In this document: in pieces, positions 53,235-62,486 of the stretch | Layout of the letters: each line of letters starts with the position of its first letter | Numbering within the stretch: position 1 is the first letter of the stretch | NCBI GenBank assembly: GCA_963786445.1 | Contig: CAWAZU010000029.1 | Location: forward strand, 1 to 64,000 | Source of the DNA: JAFKFJ01 sp963786445 | Lineage (GTDB): Bacteria; Pseudomonadota; Alphaproteobacteria; Acetobacterales; Acetobacteraceae | Direction: 5' to 3' | DNA length: 64,000 nt | Translations under genes and position numbers: made by a program | The notes under the pieces: model-generated | What the model was told of the DNA's origin: nothing | The model's database searches: none | Seen by the model: the letters and a program-made list of their open reading frames with translations, nothing else

Positions 53235-53930
53235 ATGGCCAGCTACACGACCATCGAGGCCGAGGCGCGCGCGCGTGCAGGTAAGGGGGCAGCACGGGCG
53301 ACTCGGCGGGCAGGCAAGATCCCTGCCGTCATCTACGGGGCGCACCAGCCGCCCGACCTGATCGCGCTCGACCCCCGCATCGTGGTGCGCGAGATCCATC
53401 AGGCGGGCTGGCGCTCGCGGCTGTACGAGGTGCAGGTCAACGGCGGCACCACCCGCGCGCTGATCCGCGAGGTGCAGCTCCACCCGGTCACCGACCGGCC
53501 GGAGCACGTCGATTTCCAGCGCCTCGCCCCCGGCGAGGCGATCCGCGTCGCGGTCACCGTCCACTTCGTCAACGAGGGCATTTCGCCGGGCATCAAGCGC
53601 GGCGGCGTGCTGAACGTGGTGCGCCACACCGTCGATTGCCTGGTCGATCCGGACCACGTGCCGTCGCATTTCGATGCCGACCTCGCCGGCCTCGACATCA
53701 ACGACAACCTGCGCTGGTCGCACCTCAAGGGCACCGAGGGCGTGCGGCCGGTGATCCACGACCGCGACTTCGTGATCGTGACCGTGGCGCCGCCGACCAA
53801 GGCGCAGGAAGCCGTCGCCGAGGCCGCGCCGGTCGCCGCCGTCGCGGTCGCCGCGGCACCCGCCGCCGCGCCGGCGAAAGCCCCTGCGAAAGCGCCGGCG
53901 AAAGCGCCGGGCAAGGGCGCCAAGAAGTAG
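53235..53930 (+). CDS. rplY: Ribosomal protein L25 (general stress protein Ctc type)
   Basis: 231 residues. TTIEAEARARAGKGAARATRRAGKIPAVIYG is the 5S rRNA-binding N-terminus, followed by the TL5/CTC beta domain (HVDFQRLAPGEAIRVAVTVHFVNEG). The tail is alanine-rich with KAPAKAPAKAP repeats, as often in alphaproteobacteria. It heads the conserved rplY-pth-ychF block, 16 bp before pth. Confidence 0.95.
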   Translation: MASYTTIEAEARARAGKGAARATRRAGKIPAVIYGAHQPPDLIALDPRIVVREIHQAGWRSRLYEVQVNGGTTRALIREVQLHPVTDRPEHVDFQRLAPGEAIRVAVTVHFVNEGISPGIKRGGVLNVVRHTVDCLVDPDHVPSHFDADLAGLDINDNLRWSHLKGTEGVRPVIHDRDFVIVTVAPPTKAQEAVAEAAPVAAVAVAAAPAAAPAKAPAKAPAKAPGKGAKK

Positions 53931-53946
53931 CCGGGGGCGTGGCCCG

Positions 53947-54526
53947 ATGCTGCTCTGGGTCGGGCTCGGCAACCCCGAGCCGGGCATGGCCCGGCAGCGC
54001 CACAACATCGGCTTCATGGCGCTCGACGTGATCGCGATCCGCCACGGTTTTTCGCCGTGGCGGCAGCGGTTCAAGGGACTGGTGGCGGAGGGCACGATCG
54101 GCGGCGAGCGCATCGTCGGCCTCAAGCCGCTGACCTACATGAACGAGTCCGGGGCGAGCGTGCAGGCGGCCGTCGGCGTTCTTCAAGCTGCCGGCGGAGG
54201 CGATCACGGCGTTCCACGACGAGCTCGACCTCGCTCCGGGCAAGGTCCGCGTGAAGCGCGGCGGCGGCGCGGCCGGGCACAACGGGCTGCGCAGCATGGA
54301 CCGCATGCTGGGCACGCCGGAGTACTGGCGCGTGCGGCTCGGCATCGGCCATCCCGGCGACAAGGAGCGCGTGCTCGGCCACGTGCTCGGCGATTTCGCC
54401 AAGGCCGACCGCGACTGGCTGATCGCGACGCTGGACGCGGTGGCGGAGGCGGCGCCGCTGCTGGCGGCCGGCGAGCCGGAGGCGTTCATGACGAAAGTGG
54501 CGCTGCTCACGCAGGAAGCGACGTAG
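53947..54526 (+). CDS. pth: Peptidyl-tRNA hydrolase, frameshifted
   Basis: MLLWVGLGNPEPGMARQRHNIGFMALD carries the catalytic His of HNIGF, and GLKPLTYMNESG follows; the rest (FFKLPAEAITAFHDELDLAPGK, then RGGGAAGHNGLRSM) is one frame over. Removing one base near 54178-54184 gives 192 residues, the usual length. It recycles peptidyl-tRNA. Essential in bacteria, so a real knockout is improbable. Confidence 0.93.
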
Positions 54527-55622
54527 ATGGGGTTCAACTGCGGCATCGTCGGACTGCCGAATGTCGGCAAGAGCACGCTGTTCAACGCGCTGACCGCGAC
54601 GGCGGCGGCGCAGGCGGCGAACTATCCGTTCTGCACCATCGAGCCGAATGTCGGCCGCGTCGCCGTGCCCGATCCGCGGCTGGACGTGCTGGCGCGCATC
54701 GGCAAATCGGCGAAGATCGTGCCGACCTCGCTGGAATTCGTGGACATCGCCGGGCTGGTGCGCGGCGCCAGCAAGGGCGAGGGTCTCGGCAACCAGTTCC
54801 TCGCCAATATCCGCGAGGTCGATGCCATCGTGCATGTGCTGCGCTGCTTCGAGGATGCGGATGTCGCGCATGTCGAAGGCAGCGTCGATCCGATCCGCGA
54901 CGCCGAGACGGTCGAGACCGAGCTGATGCTGGCCGATCTCGACAGCCTGGAAAAGCGCGTGCCCAATCTGCAGAAACGCGCGCGCGGCGGCGACAAGGAG
55001 AGCGCGGCGCAGCTGGCGCTGATCGAGCCGATCGTGGCGGCATTGCAGGACGGGCGGCCGGCGCGCACCGCGATCGCGCCGGCGGACGCCGAGGCGGCGC
55101 GGCGGCTGCAACTGCTGACCGTCGAAGCCCGTGCTGTATGTCTGCAACGTCGAGGAAGCGTCGGCCGCGACCGGCAACGCGCATGCGGCGCGCGTCGCCG
55201 CACGGGCGAAGGATGAGGGCGCGGCCTGCGTCATCGTCTCCGCCGCGATCGAGGCGGAGGTGGCGCAGTTGCCGGAGGCAGACCGTGGAGAATTCCTGGA
55301 AGGTCTCGGCCTGCACGACAGCGGATTGGACCGGGTGATCCGCGCCGGCTACGGCTTGCTCGGGCTGATCACGTATTTCACCGTGGGGCCGAAGGAGACG
55401 CGCGCCTGGACCGTCGTGCAGGGCACGAAGGCGCCGCAGGCGGCCGGCGTGATCCACGGCGATTTCGAGCGCGGCTTCATCGCCTGCGAGGCCATCGCCT
55501 ACGACGACTACGTCGCCGGCAACGGCGAGGCCGGCGCGCGCGAGGTCGGGCGGCTGCGCGTCGAGGGCCGCGACTACGTCGTGCGCGACGGCGACGTGCT
55601 GCTGTTCCGCTTCAACGTGTAG
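54527..55622 (+). CDS. ychF: Redox-regulated ATPase YchF (Obg family), frameshifted
   Basis: MGFNCGIVGLPNVGKSTLFNALT is the P-loop; the NYPFCTIEPNVG switch, FVDIAGLVRGASKGEGLGNQFL and VLRCFEDADVAHVEG follow. VLYVCNVEEASAATGN, LGLITYFTVGPKETRAWTV (TGS domain) and FIACEAIAYDDYV complete it in another frame. Dropping the extra G at 55121 gives LLTSKPVLYVCNVEE and 364 residues, matching YchF. It begins right after pth. Confidence 0.93.
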
Positions 55623-55633
55623 GGGCTGCGCGC

Positions 55634-56974
55634 ATGACCGAAAGCCGCGTCCTGCATCGCTTCGGCGCCGTCCCGCCGATCGCCGCCGCGGGTCGGGGCA
55701 TGCGGCTGGTGCTGCCGGACGGGCGGGAAATCATCGACGGCGCCGGCGGCGCCGCGGTCGCCTGCATCGGCCACGGCAACGCCCGCGTCGCCGCCGCGAT
55801 CGGCGCGCAGGCGGTGAAACTCGCCTACGCGCACACCGGCACGTTCAGCAGCGAACCCGCCGAGGCGCTGGCCGATTTTCTGCTCGCCGACGAACCGGGC
55901 GGGCTGGCGCGCGCGTGGTTCTGCTCCTCCGGCTCGGAGGGCATGGAGGCGGCGCTGAAACTGGCGCGGCAGTATTTCGTCGAGATCGGCCAGAATCAGC
56001 GCACGCGCTTCATCGCGCGGCGGCAGAGCTATCACGGCACCACGCTGGGCGCGCTCGGCGCCGGCGGCAACATGATGCGGCGCGCGCTGTACGAGCCGAT
56101 CCTGGCAGCCGCGTTCAGCCATGTCTCGCCGTGCTTCCCCTATCGGTTTCAGGCGGCAGGCGAGAGCGACGGAGACTATCTCGACCGGCTGGAGGCGGAG
56201 CTGGAAGCGGAGTTTTCGCGGCTTGGCGCGGAGACCGTGATTGCCTTCATCGCCGAGCCGGTGGTCGGCGCCACCGCCGGCTGCGTCGCCGCGCTGCCGG
56301 GTTATTTTCCACGCATGCGGGCGGTGTGCGAGCGGCACGGCGCGTTGCTGATTCTCGACGAAGTGATGTGCGGCATGGGCCGCACCGGCACGCGCCACGC
56401 CTGGGAACAGGAAAATGTCACGCCAGACCTGCAAGTGATCGCAAAAGGACTCGGCGGCGGCTATCAGCCGATCGGCGCGCTGCTGATCGCGCGGCGGATC
56501 GTGGAGGCATTGGCGCGCGGCTCCGGCGGGTTTTTGCACGGCCAGACCTACCAGGCGCATCCGGTGGCGTGCGCAGCGGCGCTGGAAGTGCAGCGCATCA
56601 TCGCCGAGGACGACTTGCTCGCGAATGTGCGCGCGATGGGGGCGCGGCTGGAGGCGGGGCTGCTGGAGCGGTTCGGCAATCACCGCCATGTCGGCGACAT
56701 CCGCGGCCGCGGCCTGTTCCGCGCCATCGAACTGGTCGCCGACCGCGCGACGAAACAGGTGTTCGACCCGGCGCTGAAGATGCACGAGCGCGTGCAGCGT
56801 GCGGCGCTGGCGCGCGGCCTGTCGGTCTATCCGATGGGCGGCACGATCGACGGCGCGCGCGGCGACCACATCGTGATCGCGCCGGCCTATATCGCGACCG
56901 CGGCCGACATCGACGCCATCGTGGCGCGGCTGGGCGATGCGGTGGATGCGGCGATCGGCACGGCCGTGGGCTGA
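55634..56974 (+). CDS. Class III PLP-dependent aminotransferase
   Basis: 446 residues. FCSSGSEGMEAALKLARQYF, RRQSYHGTTLGALG, LILDEVMCGMGRTG and QVIAKGLGGGYQPIGAL (Schiff-base Lys) are the class III landmarks. Members use omega-amino acids, diamines or pyruvate; the specific substrate is unclear. It follows ychF by 11 bp but is probably not functionally linked. Codon use looks like its neighbours. Confidence 0.9.
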   Translation: MTESRVLHRFGAVPPIAAAGRGMRLVLPDGREIIDGAGGAAVACIGHGNARVAAAIGAQAVKLAYAHTGTFSSEPAEALADFLLADEPGGLARAWFCSSGSEGMEAALKLARQYFVEIGQNQRTRFIARRQSYHGTTLGALGAGGNMMRRALYEPILAAAFSHVSPCFPYRFQAAGESDGDYLDRLEAELEAEFSRLGAETVIAFIAEPVVGATAGCVAALPGYFPRMRAVCERHGALLILDEVMCGMGRTGTRHAWEQENVTPDLQVIAKGLGGGYQPIGALLIARRIVEALARGSGGFLHGQTYQAHPVACAAALEVQRIIAEDDLLANVRAMGARLEAGLLERFGNHRHVGDIRGRGLFRAIELVADRATKQVFDPALKMHERVQRAALARGLSVYPMGGTIDGARGDHIVIAPAYIATAADIDAIVARLGDAVDAAIGTAVG

Positions 56975-57018
56975 ACGCCGCCCCCAATATCCTGGCGGCG
57001 GATGGGGAGGACAGCACG

Positions 57019-58660
57019 ATGCGGCACGCGCGCGGTGTGGTCGTCGCTGTGGTGGCGCTGGCGGTGGCGCTCGCGGCGCTGGCCTGGTTCGTGCTGCCGG
57101 CCTGTGAGCGCGCGCCGCGCCCGCCGGCGGCGAAATCGCCGTCGCCGGCTGGCTGCTGCGTGCCAGCGTCCCGGCGGACGCCGCCGCGCGGCGCAATCCG
57201 GTGGCGGACGACGAAGCGAACCGCACCGCCGGTGCCGCGCTGTTCCAGCAGAACTGCGCGGTCTGCCACGGCTATGACGGCGGCGGCGGGACACGGATCG
57301 GCACCGGCGAATATCCGCGCGTGCCGGCACTGCGCGCCGCGGTGGCGCCGCATGTCCGACGGCGAGGTGTTCTACCACATCCGCAACGGCATCCGGAACA
57401 CCGGCATGCCGGCCTGGGATTTGCCGGATCGCGCGATCTGGCAACTGGTGCTGTATCACCCGCCACCTGCCGGACGGTCGCGCCGATGCAGCCGGCGCCG
57501 CGTCCGGCAGCGTCGCCGGCGCGCACTATGTCGGCTCGGCCGCCTGCGCAGTCCTGTCACGCGCGACATCTATCGACGCGCTGGCGGAATTCGCCGCATG
57601 GCGAACGTGGTGCGCGACCCGCGCACGCATCCTGACGCGATCATTCCCGATCTCGGCAAGCCGGATCCGCTGGTGACGTTCACCAAGCGAAGACATCGCC
57701 TTCGTCTATGGCAGCCGCTGGAAGCAGCGGTACTTCAGGAACGTCGGCGACGACTATTTCCGCTGCCGGCGCAGTGGGACGTGACGCACAAGATCTGGCG
57801 GCAGTATTTTGTGCCGAACGGTACGGACTGGTGGGCGACGCTCTATCCGCCGGACAACATGCAGCGGCCGACCGGCCCGCTGTGCGACGGTTGCCATTCG
57901 GTGAACTACGACATCGCGACCAAGCCGCACCGAGTGGAATGTCGGCTGTGAACGTGGCATGGGACGGGAGCGCTCAGGCGTGCCCGACCTCGCCGACCAT
58001 CATCAACCCGGCGCGGCTGGACTACGTCGCGCGCGAACGACACCTGCATCCAGTGCCACTCGCAGGGCCGGCCGCTCGAGCAACCCGATCGACGGCAAAT
58101 ATTATGACTGGCCGGTCGGGCTTCGACATGGGCAAGCAAGCTTCACGAATTCTGGAAGCTGGAGGAGCACAAGCTCGGGCGAGACAACGTTCACGCATTT
58201 CGCGGACGGCACCGCGCACAAGAACCGCATGCAGGGCAACGACTTCGTGCAGAGCCTGATGTATGCGCGCGGCGTGGCCTGCTTCAGCTGCCACGATCCG
58301 CACGGCAACGACAACGTGGCGATGCTGCGCGAGCCGGCAACGCGCTGTGCCTGACCTGCCACGGCCCGAACACGCAGAACGGCCCGCATGCGCGCGACGA
58401 TCGAAGAGCACACGCACCACAAGGCCGCCAGCCCCGGCAGCGACTGCGTCGCCTGCCACATGCCGGCGATCGAGCAGACGATCGGGCGACGTGAATGTGC
58501 GCAGCCCACACATTCCGCTTCTCACGCCGGCCGAGACCGAGACGCTGAAGATCCGAACGCCTGCACGCTGTGTCATGCGACAAGACGCCGCGTGGGCGAG
58601 CGCGCGCTGCGCGGCTGGCGGATCGCTCGCTGGCGCGAGGGAATGGGCGCGAACGCCTCC
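57019..58660 (+). pseudogene. Multihaem c-type cytochrome, broken by many frameshifts
   Basis: ATG at 57019 (GGGAGGACAGC upstream) opens a membrane anchor (GVVVAVVALAVALAALAWFVL). Then, across shifting frames, come an N-terminal mono-haem domain (VADDEANRTAGAALFQQNCAVCHGYDG) and a multihaem part. CXXCH motifs are at 57255, 57883, 58045, 58280, 58348, 58445 and 58562; one at 57545 needs a one-base deletion, and one near 57947 is degenerate. The indels are of both signs. The 3' end merges with the end of nrdB, so the natural stop is not clear. Could be decay or poor sequence. Confidence 0.75.
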
Positions 58661-59630
58661 TCCCAGGTCCCGATCGTGGAGGCGCGGCTGTATTCGGTCG
58701 CGCGGTTCTCGAAGAAGTTGGCGTGCTCGACGGCGTTCAGCATGTCATCGAGCCACGGCAGCGGATTGCGCTCGACGTGGTAGAGCGCATTGAGGCCGAG
58801 CTGCGTCAGCCGCCGGTCGGCGATGAAGCGGATATACTGCTTCACCTCCGCGCGCCGTCAGCCCCTCGATCGGGCCGAGCTCGAAGGCGAGGTCGATGAA
58901 GGCGTCCTCGTGATCGACGATGGTGGCGCAGGACAGGTAGATCTCGCGCCGCAAATCCTCCGTCCAGATCTCGGGATTTTCCTGCACGAAGGTGCGGAAC
59001 AGGCGGATGACGGAGATGCAGTGCAGCGTCTCGTCGCGCACCGACCAGGAGATGATCTGGCCCATCCCCTTCATCTTGCCGAACCGAGGGAAGTTGAGCA
59101 GGATGGCGAAGGAGGCGAACAGTTGCAGCCCCTCGGTGAAGGCGCCGAAGGCGGCGAGGGTTTTCGCGATCTCGTGCCGGCTGTCCACCGTGAAGCCCTG
59201 CATGTAGTCGTATTTGTCCTTCATCTCCTTGTATTTCAGGAACGCCTGGTACTCGGATTCCGGCATGCCGACGGTGTCGAGCAGATGGCTGTAGGCGGCG
59301 ACGTGGATCGTCTCGGTGTTGGAGAACGCCGACAGCATCATCAGCACTTCGGTGGGTTTGAACACCTGGCTGTAGTGCTTCATGTAGCAGTTGTTCACCT
59401 CGACATCCGCCTGGGTGAAGAAGCGGAAGATCTGGGTGAGCAGGTTGCGCTCGGCCTCGGTGAGGTTCTTGTGCCAGTCCTTCACGTCGTCGGCGAGCGG
59501 CACTTCCTCGGGCAGCCAGTGGCACGCGCTGCTGCGTCAGCCACGCCTCGTACGCCCACGGGTAGCGGAACGGCTTGTACACCGGGTTCTCGGTGAGCAG
59601 GTCGGAGTGGCGAGGCTGGTCGTCGGGCAT
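58573..59630 (-). CDS. nrdB: Ribonucleotide reductase beta subunit (class I), with two frameshifts
   Basis: MPDDQPRHSDLLTENPVYKPFRYPW, then LPLLADDV-type PLADDVKDWHKNLTEAE, ADVEVNNCYMKHY and NTETIHVAAYSHLLDTVG with the metal ligands and Tyr radical site, and RDETLHCISVIRLFR. C-terminal KQYIRFIADRRLTQLGL and NPLPWLDDMLNAVEHANFFENRATEYS are in a third frame. Removing one base near 59521 and one near 58853 yields 351 residues. The last ~25 residues are not family-like and overlap the broken cytochrome, so the native stop was probably lost. Partner: nrdA. Confidence 0.9.
59530..59612. repeat. 83-bp direct repeat, copy A (5' part of nrdB)
   Basis: Identical base for base to 62200-62282 by my reading. 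In this copy it encodes nrdB residues about 7-34. The two copies flank a segment of about 2.6 kb. Confidence 0.9.
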
Positions 59631-59825
59631 TGCGCGGGTCTTCCCTGCTGAGATGGGAGCACTTGGATCGGAAGTCCGCGAGGTCAACCTGTCGCGGCCG
59701 GTCATGCGTAGCGCGGCGCGGGCGAGTCCGTCCAAGCCATCGCACGCAGCGGAGTACCGCGCGGCGCGGGCCGTGTTATGTTTCGTATTCGGAACACATT
59801 GGGCGCACCGCAGCGGCGCGCTGCG

Positions 59826-60425
59826 TCAGGCGGGAACGGGCGGACCGCAGGCGCGGCGGACGACCTCCGACACCCGGGGCGTGCGATGGGACCGCAGCGG
59901 TCCGGCACGGGCGGGTTCCGTTGGGCGCGGCCGTCCGGCCGTGGCGCGGCGCGGCGGCGCCGGCCTCGCTTGGGACGGAAGGCGCAGGAAGGGCGGAAGG
60001 CTGACGCCGAGCATCCGGCAGAGCGGGCGCAGCGTGCGGCCGATTTGTGGGGCCGCTTCGGTCAGGGTTTGCACCGCCGGATCGTCGAGCAGGGCCTGCA
60101 ACTGGCCCGCGCCGAAGGCCGCCGCCGGTGCCAGCCGCACAAGCCAGGCGCGGCCGCGCGGCAGCCGCTGGTATGGCGGCGCGGCGGTCCGGCGCGGCGT
60201 GGCCAGGCGGCGGCGCGGCGGCGGCAACGGGCCGGCCGCAAGGCGGGCGGCGATTCGCTCCACGCGGCGGGCCATCCGCCGCAGCCGCGTCCAGATCAGG
60301 ATGACCAGCGGCCCGGCCAGTCCCGGCCGTGCGGGGCCGGAGGCCCGCGCGGCCACGGCCTCGCACAGCGCCGCGATCAGGCGGGCGAAGCGTGCGGCCG
60401 GGGTTTTTGGGGCGGCTGGGGGCAT
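59826..60425 (-). CDS. Hypothetical protein (Acetobacteraceae-type)
   Basis: 199 residues. PPAAPKTPAARFARLIAALCEAVAARA, GPLVILIWTRLRRMARRVERIAARLAAGP, then LQALLDDPAVQTLTEAAPQIGRTLRPLCRMLGVSLPPFLRLP. I recall similar Arg/Pro/Leu-rich proteins in Acetobacteraceae but no function. One hydrophobic segment near residue 45 is flanked by Arg. The tail after about residue 150 is low-complexity and may be non-native. It lies within the segment that separates nrdA from nrdB. Confidence 0.55.
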   Translation of the reverse strand: MPPAAPKTPAARFARLIAALCEAVAARASGPARPGLAGPLVILIWTRLRRMARRVERIAARLAAGPLPPPRRRLATPRRTAAPPYQRLPRGRAWLVRLAPAAAFGAGQLQALLDDPAVQTLTEAAPQIGRTLRPLCRMLGVSLPPFLRLPSQARPAPPRRATAGRPRPTEPARAGPLRSHRTPRVSEVVRRACGPPVPA

Positions 60426-60657
60426 GAACGGAATAGGAACACGGCCTGGGCGACCTGGGCAAGCGACATTTTCGCGCAGGGGAGGCGCGGTGCGGGTGGG
60501 GCTATCCGCAGATGAGAAAGGTCGCCTGGATGCTCGCGTGTGCACCGCTCCGCTCGTGGAAGAAATCTGACGCTTGGCACCCGTGCTCAAGGTCGGTTCA
60601 AGGTGGCAAGCAGGCTGTGTCTTCGGCAATATGCACGTCTCACGCAGGAGGATCACA
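60426..60657. other. Intergenic region upstream of the cupin gene
   Basis: These 232 bp lie between a leftward hypothetical gene and the rightward cupin gene and must contain the promoters of both. Apart from AGGAGG immediately before the cupin start I see no repeat, palindrome or gene. Confidence 0.4.
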
Positions 60658-61185
60658 ATGGCAACGCCAGAGCGTCCGTCCTTCATCGCCCACTGGAGCG
60701 AGATCGAGCGATCAGATGACCGCCATTATGACGGCGATGATGAGCTGATGAGCATCGGCGCGCCTTTCGGGAGGGATTTCGGCCTGACGAAGCTGGGCAT
60801 TCATCACGAGAGATTGCCACCCGGACGGCGCACATCCTTTCCACACGCCGAGAGCGCAGAGGAAGAGTTTGTGTATGTCATCGAAGGCGAGCCTGAGGTT
60901 TGGCTCGACGGCCATCTCCATCGACTCAAGCCGGGCGATGCCGTTGGATTTCCGGCCGGCACGGGGATCGCGCATAGCTTCCTTAACAACACTGAAGCCG
61001 AGGTCCGCCTGCTCGTGGTGGGAGAACGGAACAAACCTGAGAACCGCATCGTCTATCCGCTCAATCCCGACCGAAGGAAGCTGCGCGAGGATTGGTGGGA
61101 CGATCATCCGAAACACGCCCCGGGTCCTCACGACGGGTTGCCGGACCTCGTGCGCGCCGCGAAGGCTCGGCAAAAAGCCGGATAG
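60658..61185 (+). CDS. Cupin-domain protein
   Basis: 175 residues. LPPGRRTSFPHAESAEEEFVYVIEGEPEVWLDG is cupin motif 1 with metal-binding His/Glu, and LKPGDAVGFPAGTGIAHSFLNN is motif 2 with the second His. DDHPKHAPGPHDGLPDLV is a His-rich tail. Function could be isomerase, dioxygenase or sugar binding. AGGAGG is optimally spaced before ATG. Codon use is less GC-biased than in the surrounding genes, consistent with acquisition along with the insertion segment. Confidence 0.85.
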   Translation: MATPERPSFIAHWSEIERSDDRHYDGDDELMSIGAPFGRDFGLTKLGIHHERLPPGRRTSFPHAESAEEEFVYVIEGEPEVWLDGHLHRLKPGDAVGFPAGTGIAHSFLNNTEAEVRLLVVGERNKPENRIVYPLNPDRRKLREDWWDDHPKHAPGPHDGLPDLVRAAKARQKAG

Positions 61186-61250
61186 GTCCGCTCAGGGGCG
61201 AGGCCGGACCGGCGCCCCCTTGGGTAGCAAGCGTCAGATTGTATCCACTA

Positions 61251-62090
61251 GAGCGTGTCGTCAATTGCGCCAAATGGCTGCGGCGGCGAGGTGAACGGCG
61301 CCGAGGAAGTTCCGGGCGGTCTTGTCGTAGCGAGTGGCGATGGCACGAAACTGCTTCAGCTTGGCGAAGAAGTTCTCGATCAGATGGCGTGCTTTGTAGA
61401 GGTCTCGGTCGTAGTCGCGCAGCAGGCGGCGGTTTGCCTTGGGCGGGATCACGGCAGCCTTGCCGGCAGCGGCCAGCGGGGTGAGGACCCTTTCATCGGC
61501 GTCGAACGCCTTGTCGGCGATCAGCCTGTCGGCCTGCATCGAGGGCAGCAGGTGATAGGCACGGACCAGGTCGTGCGCTTTTCCGCCGGTCAGGAAGAAG
61601 CCGACCGGATTGCCGAGCGCATCGGTCGGCGCAAGGATCTTGGTGCTCAATCCGCCGCGAGACCGCACGATCGCCTGGACGTCGCCGGCTTTTTTTGCCG
61701 CCAGCACTATGCTGATGGCCACGCACGATGGTACTGACGATCACCGCATACTCGTTGTCGGCATCGACCGCGAGATGCTGGAACACCTTCTCCCAAACAC
61801 CGGACTTGGCCCAGCGGCTGAACCGCCGGTGCACGTTCTTCCAGTCACCGAAGCGCTCCGGCAAGTCGCGCAACGGATGCCCGCGCGATAGCGGTAGAGC
61901 ACCGCCTCGATGAACAGCCGGTTATCCTGCGCGGTTAATCCCACGTCACCTTCACGCCCAGGAAGCAGGTCCGGATTCGCTCAAATTGATCTCACGGAGG
62001 GCGTAGCGTCGCATCGGTCAGCTGCAAATCGGCTGATCACCTATAAAACGAGCTTTGCGCCGTGCCGGAAGCCCTAAATGACGAACGCCC
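61251..62090 (-). mobile_element. IS5-family (IS427 group) insertion sequence, about 840 bp
   Basis: Left end GAGCGTGTCGTCAATT (61251 onward) and right end, read inward on the other strand, GGGCGTTCGTCATTT (ending at 62090) form imperfect inverted repeats. Each end is flanked by TA, fitting a TA target duplication. The internal transposase fragments confirm the family. The length of 840 bp is typical for the IS427 group. Confidence 0.8.
61261..62014 (-). pseudogene. IS5-family DDE transposase, frameshifted
   Basis: The start MRRYALRE (ATG at 62012-62014) is followed, over several frames, by GLTAQDNRLFIEAVLYRYRA, RDLPERFGDWKNVHRRFSRW, then STIVRGHQHSAGG and GGLSTKILAPTDALGNPVGF, DKAFDADERVL and RHLIENFFAKLKQFRAIATRYDKTARNF (the Glu/Tyr-rich C-terminal region). 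At least three shifts require an added base (near 61992, 61965 and 61880). One lies at an A7 run on the coding strand (61690-61696), where IS427-type elements may slip to join OrfA and OrfB. Confidence 0.8.
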
Positions 62091-62199
62091 TAGAGAATTC
62101 GGCGCCAACATGGAGGGCGGATCAGCGAAGCGCCATCCGCCTCCTGTTCGCGGGCACGACGGAAGGGGCGGAAGGCGCTGCGCTTTTCCGCCCTACACG
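62091..62199. other. Spacer between the IS and the nrdB fragment
   Basis: About 109 bp of GC-rich sequence following the right IS end. I see no gene and no strong signal; it may be a further insertion-sequence remnant. Confidence 0.35.
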
Positions 62200-62299
62200 T
62201 GCTGCGTCAGCCACGCCTCGTACGCCCACGGGTAGCGGAACGGCTTGTACACCGGGTTCTCGGTGAGCAGGTCGGAGTGGCGGGCGGGTTCCACAAGCG
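62200..62299 (-). pseudogene. nrdB 5' fragment (truncated duplicate)
   Basis: On the minus strand this reads EPARHSDLLTENPVYKPFRYP then WAYEAWLTQHV and a stop, corresponding to nrdB residues about 4-35. Positions 62200-62282 are the second copy of the 83-bp direct repeat. It lies downstream of nrdA, where nrdB would normally begin, so this is probably the original locus and the intact copy is separated by the inserted segment, or vice versa. Confidence 0.8.
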
Positions 62300-62356
62300 A
62301 GCCGGACGTCGGTTCAAGCCTTCTTTGCAAGACATCCATTCAACACGCAGGCAAGT

Positions 62357-62384
62357 CCTTCTCCGCCCCTCGGGGCGGAGAAGG
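62357..62384. repeat. Palindromic repeat, copy 3
   Basis: CCTTCTCCGCCCC (62357-62369) and GGGGCGGAGAAGG (62372-62384) form a perfect 13-bp stem around TC. Same family as copies 1, 2 and 4. Sited downstream of nrdA. Confidence 0.9.
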
Positions 62385-62448
62385 ATTTAGGATGAGGTAG
62401 GGGAAACGCAGGGCATTGTCTGGCGCGCCGTCCCCCACCTCACCCCGG

Positions 62449-62476
62449 CCCTCTCCGCCCCGAGGGGCGGAGAGGG
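62449..62476. repeat. Palindromic repeat, copy 4
   Basis: CCCTCTCCGCCCC (62449-62461) and GGGGCGGAGAGGG (62464-62476) form a perfect 13-bp stem around GA, ending 10 bp before the nrdA stop codon. Copies 3 and 4 are about 65 bp apart, forming a two-hairpin unit that could end the nrdA transcript. Confidence 0.9.
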
Positions 62477-62486
62477 AGAAGACGCC

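Noticed and set aside
53864..53927. Short repeated KAPA units as a possible tandem repeat or CRISPR-like array
   Set aside because: They are the normal Ala/Lys/Pro-rich tail of ribosomal protein L25.
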